NCBI RefSeq assembly: GCF_900186965.1
Contig: NZ_LT906457.1
Coordinates: forward strand, 2,444,501 to 2,508,500
Reading direction: 5' to 3'
DNA: 64,000 bases
From: Legionella spiritensis
GTDB lineage: Bacteria > Pseudomonadota > Gammaproteobacteria > Legionellales > Legionellaceae
Part shown: piece by piece, positions 18,796 through 28,386 of the stretch
How positions within the stretch are numbered: position 1 is the first letter of the stretch
Layout of the letters: each line of letters starts with the position of its first letter
The notes under the pieces: model-generated
What the model was told of the DNA's origin: nothing
The model's database searches: none
Seen by the model: only the letters and a program-made list of their open reading frames with translations
Position numbers and translations under genes: made by a program

Positions 18796-18875
18796 CAGGC
18801 TCTGTGCACTTATCTTTTATCGGCTGCAAATTACCTCAATTTTCGCTTCGATAAAAGATAAGTGTACAGAACCTA
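18796..18875. repeat. Short copy of the TAGGCTCTGTG-end element (80 bp)
   Basis: Two arms of 26 bp in inverted orientation, 18797-18822 (AGGCTCTGTGCACTTATC...) and 18849-18874 (...GATAAGTGTACAGAACCT), match with two differences and enclose a 26-bp spacer. The element can fold into one long hairpin. Its ends are those of the longer family members, but it lacks their internal palindrome. The terminal CTA (18873-18875) is the bioC stop codon TAG. It may serve as a transcription terminator for bioC. Confidence 0.85.
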
Positions 18876-19721
18876 GCGGCGAATGGCGGAAACGGGAATA
18901 AAGGTTTCACTGCCCTGACCGGTTAATCGCATCTCACCCTTCCAGGCGTGCCCGTAAACCACTTCATAAGTCAGGGGATATTTCCCTTCCTCCGTGCAAA
19001 GCGATTGATAAGCCCCTGCCAGGGCATCCTGTGAGCCCTTGCCGGTTAACCCCTTGTTTCGTGACGGATTAACATTACGAACACCCTGTGCTTTTAAACT
19101 ATGAAGCAGTTGCGGCAAGGAAGAATACCGCATAGTCAGTACTTCCATGTCAACCACCGGATCAAGGAATTGTTCAGCCAGCAAATCGTCTCCGATATCA
19201 TGCATGTCAACAAAATCATTGACATGCGCATGACGATCGACCAGCGACCATGCCTGCCTTAATTCCTTAAACGTATCTGGCCCCAGGGTTGAAAACATCA
19301 GACATCCCCCGGCGTTCATCACTCGGCTTAATTCACGAAACGTCGCACTTAAAGACGTTGACCAATGCAACACCTGATTGGCGAACACCAGATCAAACAA
19401 ACCGGTCGCGAAGGGAAGTCGTGCCATATCCGCGTTAACCAACGGCCATTTTGTTCTCCATCCCTGTTTCTTGCGGGATTGCAATAACATGGCATGGGCT
19501 ATGTCCGTCCCGATAATTTCAGCCGACGGATATTTTTTTTTAAGCAGTCTGGTAAAAACACCGGTGCCGCATCCCAAATCCAGTACATACCGGGGTGTGA
19601 TTCTCAAATAATCCAGACGTTCAAACAACCGGGTACCTATTTCATGCTGTACCAAAGCGGCTTGCTCGTAATCCGCAGCATGCTGATTGAATGATTTGCA
19701 AATTTCTTTATTTAGATTCAT
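18873..19721 (-). CDS. bioC: BioC, malonyl-ACP O-methyltransferase
   Basis: A 282-residue SAM-dependent methyltransferase. Motif I reads 'VLDLGCGTGVFTRLL', followed by 'EIIGTDIAHAML' and 'FDLVFANQVLHWS', the typical BioC arrangement, with 'TFKELRQAW' near the middle. BioC methylates the free carboxyl of malonyl-ACP to start pimelate synthesis for biotin. The start ATG 19721 (MNLNKEICKSFNQHA) is preferred because the family begins here; the open frame runs further upstream only because the opposite-strand comF region is open. It is divergent from comF, with 39 bp between starts. Its stop codon TAG is formed by the end of a repeat element. Confidence 0.94.
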   Translation of the reverse strand: MNLNKEICKSFNQHAADYEQAALVQHEIGTRLFERLDYLRITPRYVLDLGCGTGVFTRLLKKKYPSAEIIGTDIAHAMLLQSRKKQGWRTKWPLVNADMARLPFATGLFDLVFANQVLHWSTSLSATFRELSRVMNAGGCLMFSTLGPDTFKELRQAWSLVDRHAHVNDFVDMHDIGDDLLAEQFLDPVVDMEVLTMRYSSLPQLLHSLKAQGVRNVNPSRNKGLTGKGSQDALAGAYQSLCTEEGKYPLTYEVVYGHAWKGEMRLTGQGSETFIPVSAIRR

Positions 19722-19760
19722 TATGTCAAACGGACTTAAATTGATGGAAATCCAACACTC

Positions 19761-20477
19761 GTGCGCCAGAAAATCGCAAGTATAACACAACGTTTTCGAA
19801 TCCCTGCCGTTTGTCTGTTGTGCGGTAGCTATCATCGCGGATGTTATGCCGTGTGCCGAACCTGTGAAGGGTTATTGACACGCATCGACCACCCATGTCG
19901 ATATTGCGGGCTGCCCCTGATTGATGAATCATTTGCAGTATGTGGCCATTGTGTCAAACAGCGCCCGGCCTTTGATAAGGTTCTGACGGCGTATCGTTTT
20001 GAAGGGGCGTTGCGCACTCTCCTCCATGATTATAAATACGGCCAGACTCTGGCTATACGCACGTTTCTGGCCAAACTGATGCTGGACGCCTTGCCTCGGC
20101 AACCTTATAAACCTGATTGTCTGATTCCGGTACCTCTCCACCTCAAACGACTACGGCAGCGAGGTTTTAATCAAGCCGTCGAGTTAGCCAAACTGTTAGC
20201 CGGACAACTGAATATACCCTGTTACCGCACTCTGTGCCGCAAAACCATCAACACGCCGGCGCAAGTTGGGTTAAGCAGCCAACAGCGCCGCAAAAATCTG
20301 CGCCACTCCTTTACTATAGGGCCGCATAACTTTCAGCACGTCACTCTGGTAGATGACTTGTTAACAACCGGTAGTACCGCCAGCGAACTGGCCCGGCAAT
20401 TTAAAAAACAGGGCGTACGGCGTGTCGATGTCTGGTGTTGCGCGAGAACTGCTGAAAGGTCCTGTTATCCCAGATAA
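19761..20477 (+). CDS. comF: ComF family phosphoribosyltransferase-like protein
   Basis: A 238-residue protein with an N-terminal zinc-finger-like cysteine set ('PAVCLLCGS', 'CRTCEG', 'PCRYCGLPL', 'CGHCVKQ') and a C-terminal type I phosphoribosyltransferase fold with the PRPP loop 'VTLVDDLLTTGST'. ComF proteins are needed for natural transformation; Legionella is naturally competent, and ComF belongs to the competence regulon in L. pneumophila. The start is GTG 19761. The gene is divergent from bioC and its 3' end overlaps the convergent M50 protease gene by 13 bp. Confidence 0.94.
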   Translation: MRQKIASITQRFRIPAVCLLCGSYHRGCYAVCRTCEGLLTRIDHPCRYCGLPLIDESFAVCGHCVKQRPAFDKVLTAYRFEGALRTLLHDYKYGQTLAIRTFLAKLMLDALPRQPYKPDCLIPVPLHLKRLRQRGFNQAVELAKLLAGQLNIPCYRTLCRKTINTPAQVGLSSQQRRKNLRHSFTIGPHNFQHVTLVDDLLTTGSTASELARQFKKQGVRRVDVWCCARTAERSCYPR

Positions 20478-21538
20478 CGTACCAGATCATTCAAAATCAA
20501 TTGCACAAAAAGAAGACAGAACACGATGACCGCCAATTGATGCAACAACACTTCCAGAGCAACGGATATGGGCTTGCCCCGCACTTTTTCTACCAAGGCA
20601 TAGACGAGTAATCCGCCATCCAGACCCGGAAACGGGAATAAATTCACCAGACCGACGGCAAGGCTCAGACTTGCGATAAAATACATGAAAACCGATAACC
20701 CGTGGACAAAGGAACTCCAGGTCGCACCAAACAGGCCTACAGGGCCAAGCAACAACGAAAACGGAATCATTCCTGTCACCAGTTGTTTCAATATAATTAT
20801 ATATTGAAACAACTGGTCGCCGATCTTGATGATCGCCAGCCAGGCTGCCTTATGCAAGGCGACACCGGCAACCCATTGCGGTCTGATAGAAGGTGATTGC
20901 ACTTCAAGCCCCATCAACGCCAGCAACGATCCCTTTCCACGAGGATATTTCCAGTTACTCAAATCAACCGTCACCTCATGCCGGGCATCCTGTGCGCGCA
21001 AAACGGTTATGTGCACACCAGGTTGTCCAAATTCGCGAATGAGTGCCATGCCAACAGACTGCCAGGAATGGGTTCGGCGGCCATTCACAGCCGCCACCCG
21101 ATCACCGGCCTGAATGCCTGCACTGGCCATCAGACTGCCGGGAATAACGTTTGCCACGATCGGCGGGGTCTGTTTGTACCCGACCATGAAGAGGACGGTA
21201 AAGGCCATCCAGGCCAACAGGACATTGGCCAAGGCTCCGGCCAGCAGAATAACGCAACGAACCCAAATGGGCTTTTTATCAAAACAATCAGGAAAACTGG
21301 CTTCCGAAACAGGTTGAATACGGGAGTTTAATAATTGCACATACCCGCCCAGAGGCCATAGGGCCCAAACCCATTCCGGTCCTTTTTGGCCTTGCCATTT
21401 GAGAAGCGGTCGGCCAAAACCTATGGAAATACGCTGGATTTTAACTCGAAACAGAACAGCGGCCAGCGCATGGCCGGCTTCATGTAATCCGATGACCAGC
21501 ACCAGGGTAATCACTATGGCCAGCACACCGGTTATCAT
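20465..21538 (-). CDS. M50 family site-2-type membrane zinc metalloprotease with one PDZ domain
   Basis: A 357-residue membrane protein. The first helix contains the zinc motif HEAGH (residues 19-23) and the distal helix the third ligand in 'NLFPFPGLDGG'. A single PDZ domain ('PGSLMASAGIQAGDRVAAVNG') lies between them on the periplasmic side. This is the RseP layout, but RseP-type proteins have about 450 residues and two PDZ domains, so this may be a paralogue rather than the sigma-E protease. It is 13 bp downstream of a small conserved gene, likely in the same operon. A perfect 18-bp inverted repeat lies within the coding region (20778-20817). Confidence 0.9.
   Translation of the reverse strand: MITGVLAIVITLVLVIGLHEAGHALAAVLFRVKIQRISIGFGRPLLKWQGQKGPEWVWALWPLGGYVQLLNSRIQPVSEASFPDCFDKKPIWVRCVILLAGALANVLLAWMAFTVLFMVGYKQTPPIVANVIPGSLMASAGIQAGDRVAAVNGRRTHSWQSVGMALIREFGQPGVHITVLRAQDARHEVTVDLSNWKYPRGKGSLLALMGLEVQSPSIRPQWVAGVALHKAAWLAIIKIGDQLFQYIIILKQLVTGMIPFSLLLGPVGLFGATWSSFVHGLSVFMYFIASLSLAVGLVNLFPFPGLDGGLLVYALVEKVRGKPISVALEVLLHQLAVIVFCLLFVQLILNDLVRYLG
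20778..20817. repeat. Perfect 18-bp inverted repeat inside the M50 protease gene
   Basis: Arms ACCAGTTGTTTCAATATA (20778-20795) and TATATTGAAACAACTGGT (20800-20817) are exact reverse complements around ATTA. In protein terms the region encodes QLFQYIIILKQLVTG, ahead of a membrane segment. A perfect 36-base stem within coding sequence is unlikely by chance and could act as an mRNA hairpin, a protein-binding site or a remnant of an insertion or inversion. Confidence 0.9.
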
Positions 21539-21551
21539 TCAATCTCCTGTT

Positions 21552-21830
21552 TCAACGCGTGTTATCCACGACCAGTTGCAGCATGGGATGCGTACGACGT
21601 CCGGGGCTTAGCTCACTGCCTTTGCGACATACTTCAAAAACACGATATACCTGGCCCGTTTCATTATCCGCCAACTCGACATCCTCACCATGATCATCCA
21701 CCAGAGTTACCGTCAAATGTATTTCACGAAAATGACTGATTTGATAACGCTCCTTAAACAAACGCAACACACTCAGGATGTCTTCGGCAGTTTCCTCACT
21801 ATTATGCAAGCCTTGAAAAACAATATCCAT
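21552..21830 (-). CDS. Conserved hypothetical small protein, operon with M50 protease
   Basis: A 92-residue soluble, acidic protein starting at ATG 21830. The sequence alternates helix ('NSEETAEDILSVLRLFKERY') and predicted beta strands ('IHLTVTLVDDHG', 'VYRVFEVCR'), suggesting a small alpha/beta fold. I do not recognise the family. Its stop is 13 bp before the M50 protease start, which implies co-transcription and perhaps a shared role. Confidence 0.7.
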   Translation of the reverse strand: MDIVFQGLHNSEETAEDILSVLRLFKERYQISHFREIHLTVTLVDDHGEDVELADNETGQVYRVFEVCRKGSELSPGRRTHPMLQLVVDNTR

Positions 21831-22049
21831 TATCAGCTCCTTATCAGAACAGCGCGCTGAAAAGCTCTTTCCATTGTTAGCGGCATAACTGTCAGGGACT
21901 TGAGATGCCAGGCTCGTAGAGTTTGCCTGCCCGCTCGCGAATTCCCGGACATGGAATAACAGGCTTCTGATTTAAAAAAGTTACAATGCTACATTTTTAC
22001 AGGGTAATGGTTTACAATTCGAGAATTACCAAGCAGCCTGTAAAATTGA

Positions 22050-23324
22050 ATGGTATTTGTCGCCTGTGGCTTAAATTATAAAACAGCTCCATTGGAAATG
22101 CGCGAAAAAATCGCGCTTACGCCAACCATGCACGATACACTGCTTCAAAAGCTGGTGGGACACGTCACAATTAATGAAGCCGCCGTATTGTCGACCTGCA
22201 ACCGGACCGAGATCTATTGCGACACTAATGATCCGGATTCGTTAATTCCCTGGCTGGCCCAGGAACACCGCCTGTCACCCGAGTCGTTGTTACCCCATGT
22301 CTATCTTCATCACGGTCATCTGGGTATTCGACACACCTTGCGTGTAGCCAGCGGACTGGATTCCATGATGCTTGGCGAGCCCCAGATTCTGGGCCAGATG
22401 AAGCAGGCTTATCAATCGGCCTGCCGGATAGGTACCGTTAAAACAAACTTGCGCCACGTATTCGAATACGTATTCAGTGCCAGCAAACGAATAAGAAACC
22501 AGAGCGGGATTGGTACCAATCCCGTATCAATCGCCTATGCTGGTGTCCAGTTGATTGGTCAGTTTTTTGCGGACTTGAACGCCCTTAAGGTATTTTTAAT
22601 CGGCTCGGGGGAAACGGCTAACCTTGTAGCGAAATATTTGCATAAACAGGGGGTATCTCAATTTCTGGTCGCCAGTCGAACCCGGGAAAATGCCGTACGG
22701 CTTGCCGACACGATTGGAGGGAAAGCGTTGACTATCGGCGACATTCCCCAATATCTCGCCGAAGCGGACGTGGTCATTTCAGCAACCGCCTGCCCCCTCC
22801 CTTTCATCAATAAAAACCTGGTAGCCCATACCTTAAGTAAACGTGCCGACGCTCCCATGTTTTTCCTCGATTTGGCGGTACCTCGGGATATCGAACCCGA
22901 TGTCGGTGAATTGAACAAGGTTATTCTTTACAATATTGATGATTTGCAATCCATGATCACCAAAGGTATGGATCAACGCCGGACAGCCGCCGTGCAAGCG
23001 GAACAATTAATTGATTGCGAACTCGACAATTACATCCGCTGGCACCGTTCCCTGCGAGCCAGGGACGTCATCTGTGATTATCGCAATCATATGCAGAATC
23101 TGGCTCATCAGGAATTACAGCGCGCCCTGGCCAGTCTGGCCGCCGGGTCAAGCCAGCAGGACGTATTACAGGAATTCTGCAGACGCCTGGTCAATAAATT
23201 GATGCACCATCCTACCCAGGGATTACGGCAAGCAGCCTGGGACGGCCGGGAAGATCTTCTGGATTTGACCCGCTATTTATTTAACGCATCAGAAACTCAA
23301 GCCATTTATGAAGAAATCTCTTGA
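22050..23324 (+). CDS. hemA: HemA, glutamyl-tRNA reductase
   Basis: A 424-residue enzyme reducing Glu-tRNA to glutamate-1-semialdehyde, the first committed step of tetrapyrrole (haem) synthesis by the C5 route. The N-terminal catalytic domain contains the nucleophile Cys50 in '[10 protein letters not shown]' and '[13 protein letters not shown]'. The NADPH-binding fold follows ('[17 protein letters not shown]'), then the helical dimerisation domain. It begins the hemA-prfA-prmC operon; prfA starts inside its last codons. Confidence 0.97.
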   Translation: MVFVACGLNYKTAPLEMREKIALTPTMHDTLLQKLVGHVTINEAAVLSTCNRTEIYCDTNDPDSLIPWLAQEHRLSPESLLPHVYLHHGHLGIRHTLRVASGLDSMMLGEPQILGQMKQAYQSACRIGTVKTNLRHVFEYVFSASKRIRNQSGIGTNPVSIAYAGVQLIGQFFADLNALKVFLIGSGETANLVAKYLHKQGVSQFLVASRTRENAVRLADTIGGKALTIGDIPQYLAEADVVISATACPLPFINKNLVAHTLSKRADAPMFFLDLAVPRDIEPDVGELNKVILYNIDDLQSMITKGMDQRRTAAVQAEQLIDCELDNYIRWHRSLRARDVICDYRNHMQNLAHQELQRALASLAAGSSQQDVLQEFCRRLVNKLMHHPTQGLRQAAWDGREDLLDLTRYLFNASETQAIYEEIS

Positions 23325-24396
23325 ATTAAAACTGGAGCAATTGCTTGAACGGTTTCAGGAAACAGGGCGCTTGTTATCGGAAGCGAGTGTTATCGCTGAT
23401 CAGAAACAGTTCAAAAACCTCTCCAAAGAGTATGCGCAGCTGGAGCCCGTCGCTTTGTGTTACGATCAGTATTTACAGGCTCGTAACAACCTCCATTCCC
23501 TGCAGGAACTTATTGACGGTGATGACCGGGAACTCGCCGCGATGGCTACGGAAGAACTAACCGCCGCCAGAGAGCAGGTGCAGGAACTGGACGAACAGTT
23601 GCAATGGCATTTGATACCCAAAGATCCTGACGACGAACGCAACGTCTATCTTGAAATCCGGGCAGGAACCGGAGGCGATGAAGCGGCCATCTTTGCCGGG
23701 GATTTATTTCGTATGTACAGCCGTTATGCTGAAACACAGGGCTGGCATCTGGAAATCGTCAACGCCAGTCATGGCGAGCACGGCGGCTTTAAGGAAATTA
23801 TCGCCCGCATCAGCGGCCATTCCGTCTATTCGCAATTAAAATTTGAATCAGGCGCCCACCGTGTGCAACGTGTCCCGGAAACGGAATCGCAAGGGCGTGT
23901 ACACACGTCCGCCTGCACCGTCGCGATATTGCCGGAAGTCGAGGAAATTGATGACATATCCATCAATCCTGATGAATTACGCATCGACACGTACCGTTCC
24001 TCCGGCGCCGGCGGACAACATGTCAATAAAACTGATTCCGCAATCCGTATTACCCATTTACCCACCGGGGTCGTCGTGGAATGTCAGGATGAACGCTCGC
24101 AGCACAAGAACCGCGCCAAGGCTTTGGCTTTATTAAAAACGCGATTGCTGGACGCTGAACAGAGCAAACAACGGCAACAACAGGCACAGACCAGAAAATC
24201 ACTGGTTGGAACCGGCGATCGTTCAGAGAGAATTCGTACTTATAATTTTCCACAGGGGCGCCTTACCGATCATCGCATTAACCTGACACTTTATCAGCTC
24301 AACGACATCATTGCCGGTGATTTGACACCGGTTGTTGACGCGCTCAAACGGGAGTATCACGCGGAACTTCTCTCCGAGCTTAGCCGGCATGATTGA
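23308..24396 (+). CDS. prfA: PrfA, peptide chain release factor 1
   Basis: A 362-residue class I release factor reading UAA and UAG. The catalytic GGQ motif is in '[16 protein letters not shown]', whose Gln is the PrmC methylation target. The anticodon-like tripeptide region lies before it ([11 protein letters not shown]). It overlaps the end of hemA by 17 bp and is followed by prmC, whose ATG lies inside its last codons, so translation of the three is coupled. Confidence 0.97.
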   Translation: MKKSLELKLEQLLERFQETGRLLSEASVIADQKQFKNLSKEYAQLEPVALCYDQYLQARNNLHSLQELIDGDDRELAAMATEELTAAREQVQELDEQLQWHLIPKDPDDERNVYLEIRAGTGGDEAAIFAGDLFRMYSRYAETQGWHLEIVNASHGEHGGFKEIIARISGHSVYSQLKFESGAHRVQRVPETESQGRVHTSACTVAILPEVEEIDDISINPDELRIDTYRSSGAGGQHVNKTDSAIRITHLPTGVVVECQDERSQHKNRAKALALLKTRLLDAEQSKQRQQQAQTRKSLVGTGDRSERIRTYNFPQGRLTDHRINLTLYQLNDIIAGDLTPVVDALKREYHAELLSELSRHD

Positions 24397-25255
24397 CATC
24401 AAAAACGCGCTTTCCGAGGGTATTTCTCAATTAAACGATAACAATCCCGATGGCCGTATTGACGTGGAAGTCCTTCTAGCCCATGTGCTCATGAAATCCA
24501 GAGCCTATCTTTTCACCCATCCCGAAGAAAAACTGACCTCTGTGCAATGGCATACGTTCAGACAATTAATAGCCCAACGCGCCCACGGGTATCCGGTCGC
24601 TTATCTCACCGGTGTCAAGGAATTCTGGTCTCTGCCTCTGAAAGTATGCGAAGACACATTAATCCCTCGTCCGGAAACGGAATTATTAGTCGAATTGACG
24701 CTCCGTTTTCTGAAAACACAAAACAATGCCCGGATTCTCGATTTGGGCACAGGCAGCGGCGCCATAGCGCTGGCTATCGCCAAGGAACGCCCGGACTGGC
24801 AGATTGTCGCCTGTGATATCAGCCGGAATGCCCTGCAGACTGCGGAAGAAAACGCCGCGCGGCTTAAGCTGGGTAATGTACGTTTTTATCATTCCAACTG
24901 GTTTACCAATATCGACACCTCCCGGCGATTTCATGCCATTGTCGCCAACCCACCCTACATCGCCAGCGAAGATCCTCATCTTGCAAAGGGTGATATCCGC
25001 TTTGAACCGCAATCCGCGTTGATCAGTGGTCAACAGGGACTGGCTGATTTGGAGCACATTATCAGGCACAGCCTTGCGAGACTTGAGCCGGACGGTCTAT
25101 TATTAGTGGAGCATGGTTATAATCAAAAAACAGCAGTAACATCCATGTTGAAAGAACATGGGTACGAGGAGATTGATTGTTGGCAAGATTGGCAAGGCAA
25201 TGACCGGGTAAGCGGCGGAAAGCGAATAATAGTTGATGCGTCACCGGATTTTTGA
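24389..25255 (+). CDS. prmC: PrmC, release-factor glutamine methyltransferase
   Basis: A 288-residue SAM methyltransferase that modifies the GGQ glutamine of release factors. It shows the N-terminal helical substrate domain, motif 'PRPETELLV', SAM loop '[15 protein letters not shown]' and the diagnostic 'VANPPYIAS'. The ATG at 24389 overlaps the prfA stop by 8 bp and is preferred over the in-frame codon 57 bp upstream. Confidence 0.96.
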   Translation: MIDIKNALSEGISQLNDNNPDGRIDVEVLLAHVLMKSRAYLFTHPEEKLTSVQWHTFRQLIAQRAHGYPVAYLTGVKEFWSLPLKVCEDTLIPRPETELLVELTLRFLKTQNNARILDLGTGSGAIALAIAKERPDWQIVACDISRNALQTAEENAARLKLGNVRFYHSNWFTNIDTSRRFHAIVANPPYIASEDPHLAKGDIRFEPQSALISGQQGLADLEHIIRHSLARLEPDGLLLVEHGYNQKTAVTSMLKEHGYEEIDCWQDWQGNDRVSGGKRIIVDASPDF

Positions 25256-25326
25256 TATATCTAACCCCCCTTCATTCCCTTGCGAGAATGAGCTTGTTAA
25301 ACAGGATGTAATAGCGGGAGGCAAAG

Positions 25327-25803
25327 ATGCCGGCAAATATTGTTGATTCAACCAATGAGAGTAAACATAACGTGAAAAGCGACGCTATAGGCAGTATGGG
25401 AATAGCACCTTACCAGGAAACTGAGGGTGAAGAATACATGAATGACAAACAGCTGGCGCATATTGAGAAAATATTGCTGGCCTGGCGTCAATCACTTATG
25501 GAAGAAGTCGATAGAACTGTAACTCACATGAAAGACGAGGCGGCCAATTTTCCCGATCCCTCCGATCGCGCCAGTCAGGAAGAAGAATTCAGCCTGGAAT
25601 TGCGTACCCGCGATCGAGAAAGAAAATTAATCAAGAAAATTGAAGACGCGCTTGAGCGTTTACGTGACGACGATTTTGGATATTGTGAGGCATGCGGTAT
25701 CGAGATAGGTCTTCGTCGTCTGGAAGCCCGGCCAACAGCCACCCTTTGCATTGACTGCAAAACCCTTTCAGAAATTAAAGAACGCCAGAATCAGGGCGGT
25801 TAG
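25327..25803 (+). CDS. dksA: DksA, RNA polymerase-binding stringent-response factor
   Basis: A 158-residue protein with a central coiled coil whose tip carries the D-x-x-D-x-A motif ('[12 protein letters not shown]') and a C-terminal four-Cys zinc finger ('[10 protein letters not shown]', 'LCIDCKTL'). DksA enters the secondary channel of RNA polymerase and works with ppGpp; in Legionella it takes part in the switch to the transmissive phase. The start at 25327 has GGGAGG five bases upstream. The N-terminal 37 residues are hydrophilic and longer than the E. coli form. Confidence 0.95.
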   Translation: MPANIVDSTNESKHNVKSDAIGSMGIAPYQETEGEEYMNDKQLAHIEKILLAWRQSLMEEVDRTVTHMKDEAANFPDPSDRASQEEEFSLELRTRDRERKLIKKIEDALERLRDDDFGYCEACGIEIGLRRLEARPTATLCIDCKTLSEIKERQNQGG

Positions 25804-25860
25804 CGCAACGGTTGTAACAACTTTCAGATTCCTGACAAACGGCCGGCTCCAGGTTACTGT

Positions 25861-27129
25861 TTAGCCTTGGCCGTTTGCTAATGCCGACTCCACTATCTCG
25901 ACATAACGGGCAACCGCACCTTTGTTGATTTCCAACACATGGCTGGCATTGTTCACCAGCCTGTTTCTTTTTTCCCTATCCTGATGCAAGGCAACGATAC
26001 CGGATAGCAATTCCTGCGCGTCGTTGACCAGAATAATGGCTTCAGCTTCCTCCAGATCACGGACGATGGCTTTAAAATTATGAACATACTTGCCACTAAA
26101 CACAGGCACGTGCATGGCAACAGGCTCCAGCATATTATGACCTCCAATCGGCAACAGACTACCGCCTACAAAAGCATAGTCGCTGATCTGGTAACAGGCG
26201 AGTAATTCTCCTAACGTATCTATGACGATGACGTCGTTATCACTATTGAGCGTGTCAGGCTGACTTCTCTGGCCGGTATTAAAACCCATTTCCCGGGACA
26301 AGCGGACAACTTTATCAAAGCGCTCGGGATGACGCGGCGCGATCAATAACAGAACATGGGGGATAGCCTTCTGCAAGGAGGGTAAACGCATCAAAATCTG
26401 TTGTTCTTCATTATCATGGGTACTGGCAATAATGACAACGATCCGATCCTCTCCCCATGTTCGTTTTAAATGATCGAATTCATCTCTGGCGCAGACTTTG
26501 GTCTGCAAATCAAACTTAATGTTCCCCAACGTAGTAACCTGATTTTCTTGCGCACCAAGCATTTTAAATCGCTGTGCATCCTCCCTGGCCTGGGTATAAA
26601 TGGCTTTGAAACTACGCAGCATCGGTTTAATAATACATCGGATCTTTCGATAGCCCTGTAAAGACTTTTCAGACAAACGCGCGTTAAACAAATACAGTGG
26701 GACACGAGCCTGAGTCGCATAATGAATTAAATTAGGCCACAATTCGGTTTCAAAAATAATACCCGTTCGCAATTGATACGTTTGAAAAAAACGACGCATG
26801 GCTCCGGGAAATTCATAGGGAATATAACGATGAACAACACGGTCGGCGAATTGACGTTGCACTCTTTCAGCACCGGTCGGTGTCATGGTGGTCACCAGGA
26901 TTCGTCGCTGTAATGCCGCCAATTGCTCTATGAGCGGTGTTGCCGCAATCACCTCGCCGAGGGAAACGGCGTGGATCCAGACATCAAATGTTTCAACCCC
27001 GGACATCCCCCAGCCGAAACGTTCGCCAATGCGCTTGCGATAAGATGGAAGCTGCCGACCCTTCCACCACAAGCGTAAAAGAAGATAAGGGCTTATCAAA
27101 TACCATAATATTGAATAAATGAAACGCAT
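25861..27129 (-). CDS. waaA: WaaA (KdtA), Kdo transferase
   Basis: A 422-residue glycosyltransferase that adds Kdo to lipid A precursor. The N-terminal membrane anchor ('MRFIYSILWYLISPYLLLRL') and the GT-B fold with 'VSLGEVIAATPLI', 'ASTHDNEEQ' and 'GGSLLPIGGHNMLEP' match KdtA. ATG 27129 was chosen because the family begins with this hydrophobic helix; the frame's 36 extra upstream codons run through a dispersed repeat (27193-27230). It converges on dksA, with a possible weak hairpin (AAACGGCC ... GGCCGTTT, 25837-25875) at the junction. Confidence 0.94.
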   Translation of the reverse strand: MRFIYSILWYLISPYLLLRLWWKGRQLPSYRKRIGERFGWGMSGVETFDVWIHAVSLGEVIAATPLIEQLAALQRRILVTTMTPTGAERVQRQFADRVVHRYIPYEFPGAMRRFFQTYQLRTGIIFETELWPNLIHYATQARVPLYLFNARLSEKSLQGYRKIRCIIKPMLRSFKAIYTQAREDAQRFKMLGAQENQVTTLGNIKFDLQTKVCARDEFDHLKRTWGEDRIVVIIASTHDNEEQQILMRLPSLQKAIPHVLLLIAPRHPERFDKVVRLSREMGFNTGQRSQPDTLNSDNDVIVIDTLGELLACYQISDYAFVGGSLLPIGGHNMLEPVAMHVPVFSGKYVHNFKAIVRDLEEAEAIILVNDAQELLSGIVALHQDREKRNRLVNNASHVLEINKGAVARYVEIVESALANGQG

Positions 27130-27192
27130 GGCCTGCCTTGCCTGAAACGGCTTATATAATATCAGTCTAACAATGACATTCTGGAAAACAGG

Positions 27193-27230
27193 CAAGTATA
27201 TACTCAAGAAACGCCAAAATGCGAGTTTTG
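27193..27230. repeat. Dispersed 38-bp repeat, copy 1, in the waaA-djlA gap
   Basis: AAGTATATACTCAAGAAACG and the following bases to GCGAGTTTTG closely match 63288-63324, upstream of icmP. The surrounding waaA-djlA gap (27130-27505, 376 bp) also holds an imperfect 11-bp inverted repeat (27283-27324, CGCCGTAT ... ATACGGCT). I see no small gene in it. Confidence 0.7.
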
Positions 27231-27505
27231 GGATCACCCAATTTTTTGTCCATCCTGCTGCGTCAACCGGGTTTGTATTATATTTCGCCGTATAAAAATT
27301 CCATCAGGGCGGAAATACGGCTAAAATAATAGATATATAGTAAATTACAAGAAATGACCTCTTCAAAAACTACGTGCCTCGACTTAACCGGGGCATCCAG
27401 GGTGATTCATGGATACCGATGACAAGCAGCGGTACGTCGAAACAGGTCGTTTAAAATTCAAATCACTATATCAGGTTCCCCCTGTAACCATTATGGAACA
27501 TTGTT

Positions 27506-28375
27506 TTGATAAATTTTCGCCAATTTTTTACAACCAATACCTGGTGGGGAAAACTCCTTGGTGCTTTCTTTGGCTACCAGATAGGCGGCTCCGTAGGTGC
27601 TTTTTTAGGTATCTTGATAGGTAATTTTTTTGATAAGGGACTATCGGTTCATTTTGGTTCGCCTCATTGGCGTTACCATCATGAAAAGCGGGAAGCCGTA
27701 CAAAAAGTCTATTTTGAAGCCACCTTTGCAATCATGGGTCATCTTGCGAAGGCTGACGGTCGTGTTTCAGAACAGGAAATCGCTCTGGCACGCACCCTTA
27801 TGTCTGAAATGCGCTTAAACCATGCCCAGAAAACTCTTGCCAAACGCTATTTCAGTGAGGGTAAGCAACCCACTTTTGATTTGTTGCGTACCCTTTCCCG
27901 ATTACAAAATGCCTGCCGCGATAACCCTGATCTGCTCAAACTGTTTATGGATATTCAATACCGTGCTGCCATGATTGATGGTATATCAGAGGCTAAAATT
28001 AACAAACTGGATATCATTTTCAAAGAGCTTGGTTTCGCCCCCTTGCATAAGCAATACCGTTTTTATGAAGATCTCGGCGCCCGTGTTTATCACTCGGCAC
28101 CCCATGGGAGTCGGCAACGGCAATCGTCCGGAAGCCGTCAACAACAGGAACCAACACCCCAGAACACGTTAGCTCATGCCTACGCCATTCTCGAAATGAC
28201 TCCCCAAGCCAGCAAACAGGAAATAAAACGCGCATACCGCCGCTTAATCAGCCGCAACCACCCGGACAGATTAATTGCCCAGGGATTGCCGGAAGAAATG
28301 ATTAAGCTTGCTAACGACAAAACACACAAGATCACCAAAGCCTACGAATTGATTTGCGCAAGCAAGGGATGGTAA
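27506..28375 (+). CDS. djlA: DjlA, membrane-anchored J-domain co-chaperone
   Basis: A 289-residue protein with an N-terminal glycine-rich membrane helix ('WWGKLLGAFFGYQIGGSVG'), a TerB-like helical domain ('FAIMGHLAKADGRVSEQE') and a C-terminal J domain with the HPD tripeptide in 'RNHPDRLIAQG'. DjlA stimulates DnaK ATPase activity at the inner membrane. Translation probably begins at TTG 27506; no ATG in frame is suitably placed, and the ribosome site is weak. It converges on a DUF3530-like gene, with 11 bp between stop codons. Confidence 0.93.
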   Translation: MINFRQFFTTNTWWGKLLGAFFGYQIGGSVGAFLGILIGNFFDKGLSVHFGSPHWRYHHEKREAVQKVYFEATFAIMGHLAKADGRVSEQEIALARTLMSEMRLNHAQKTLAKRYFSEGKQPTFDLLRTLSRLQNACRDNPDLLKLFMDIQYRAAMIDGISEAKINKLDIIFKELGFAPLHKQYRFYEDLGARVYHSAPHGSRQRQSSGSRQQQEPTPQNTLAHAYAILEMTPQASKQEIKRAYRRLISRNHPDRLIAQGLPEEMIKLANDKTHKITKAYELICASKGW

Positions 28376-28386
28376 TAAAACTTTAT

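Noticed and set aside
27409-27624. 71-codon frame starting before djlA
   Set aside because: It overlaps djlA by more than half in another frame and its product has no recognisable features.
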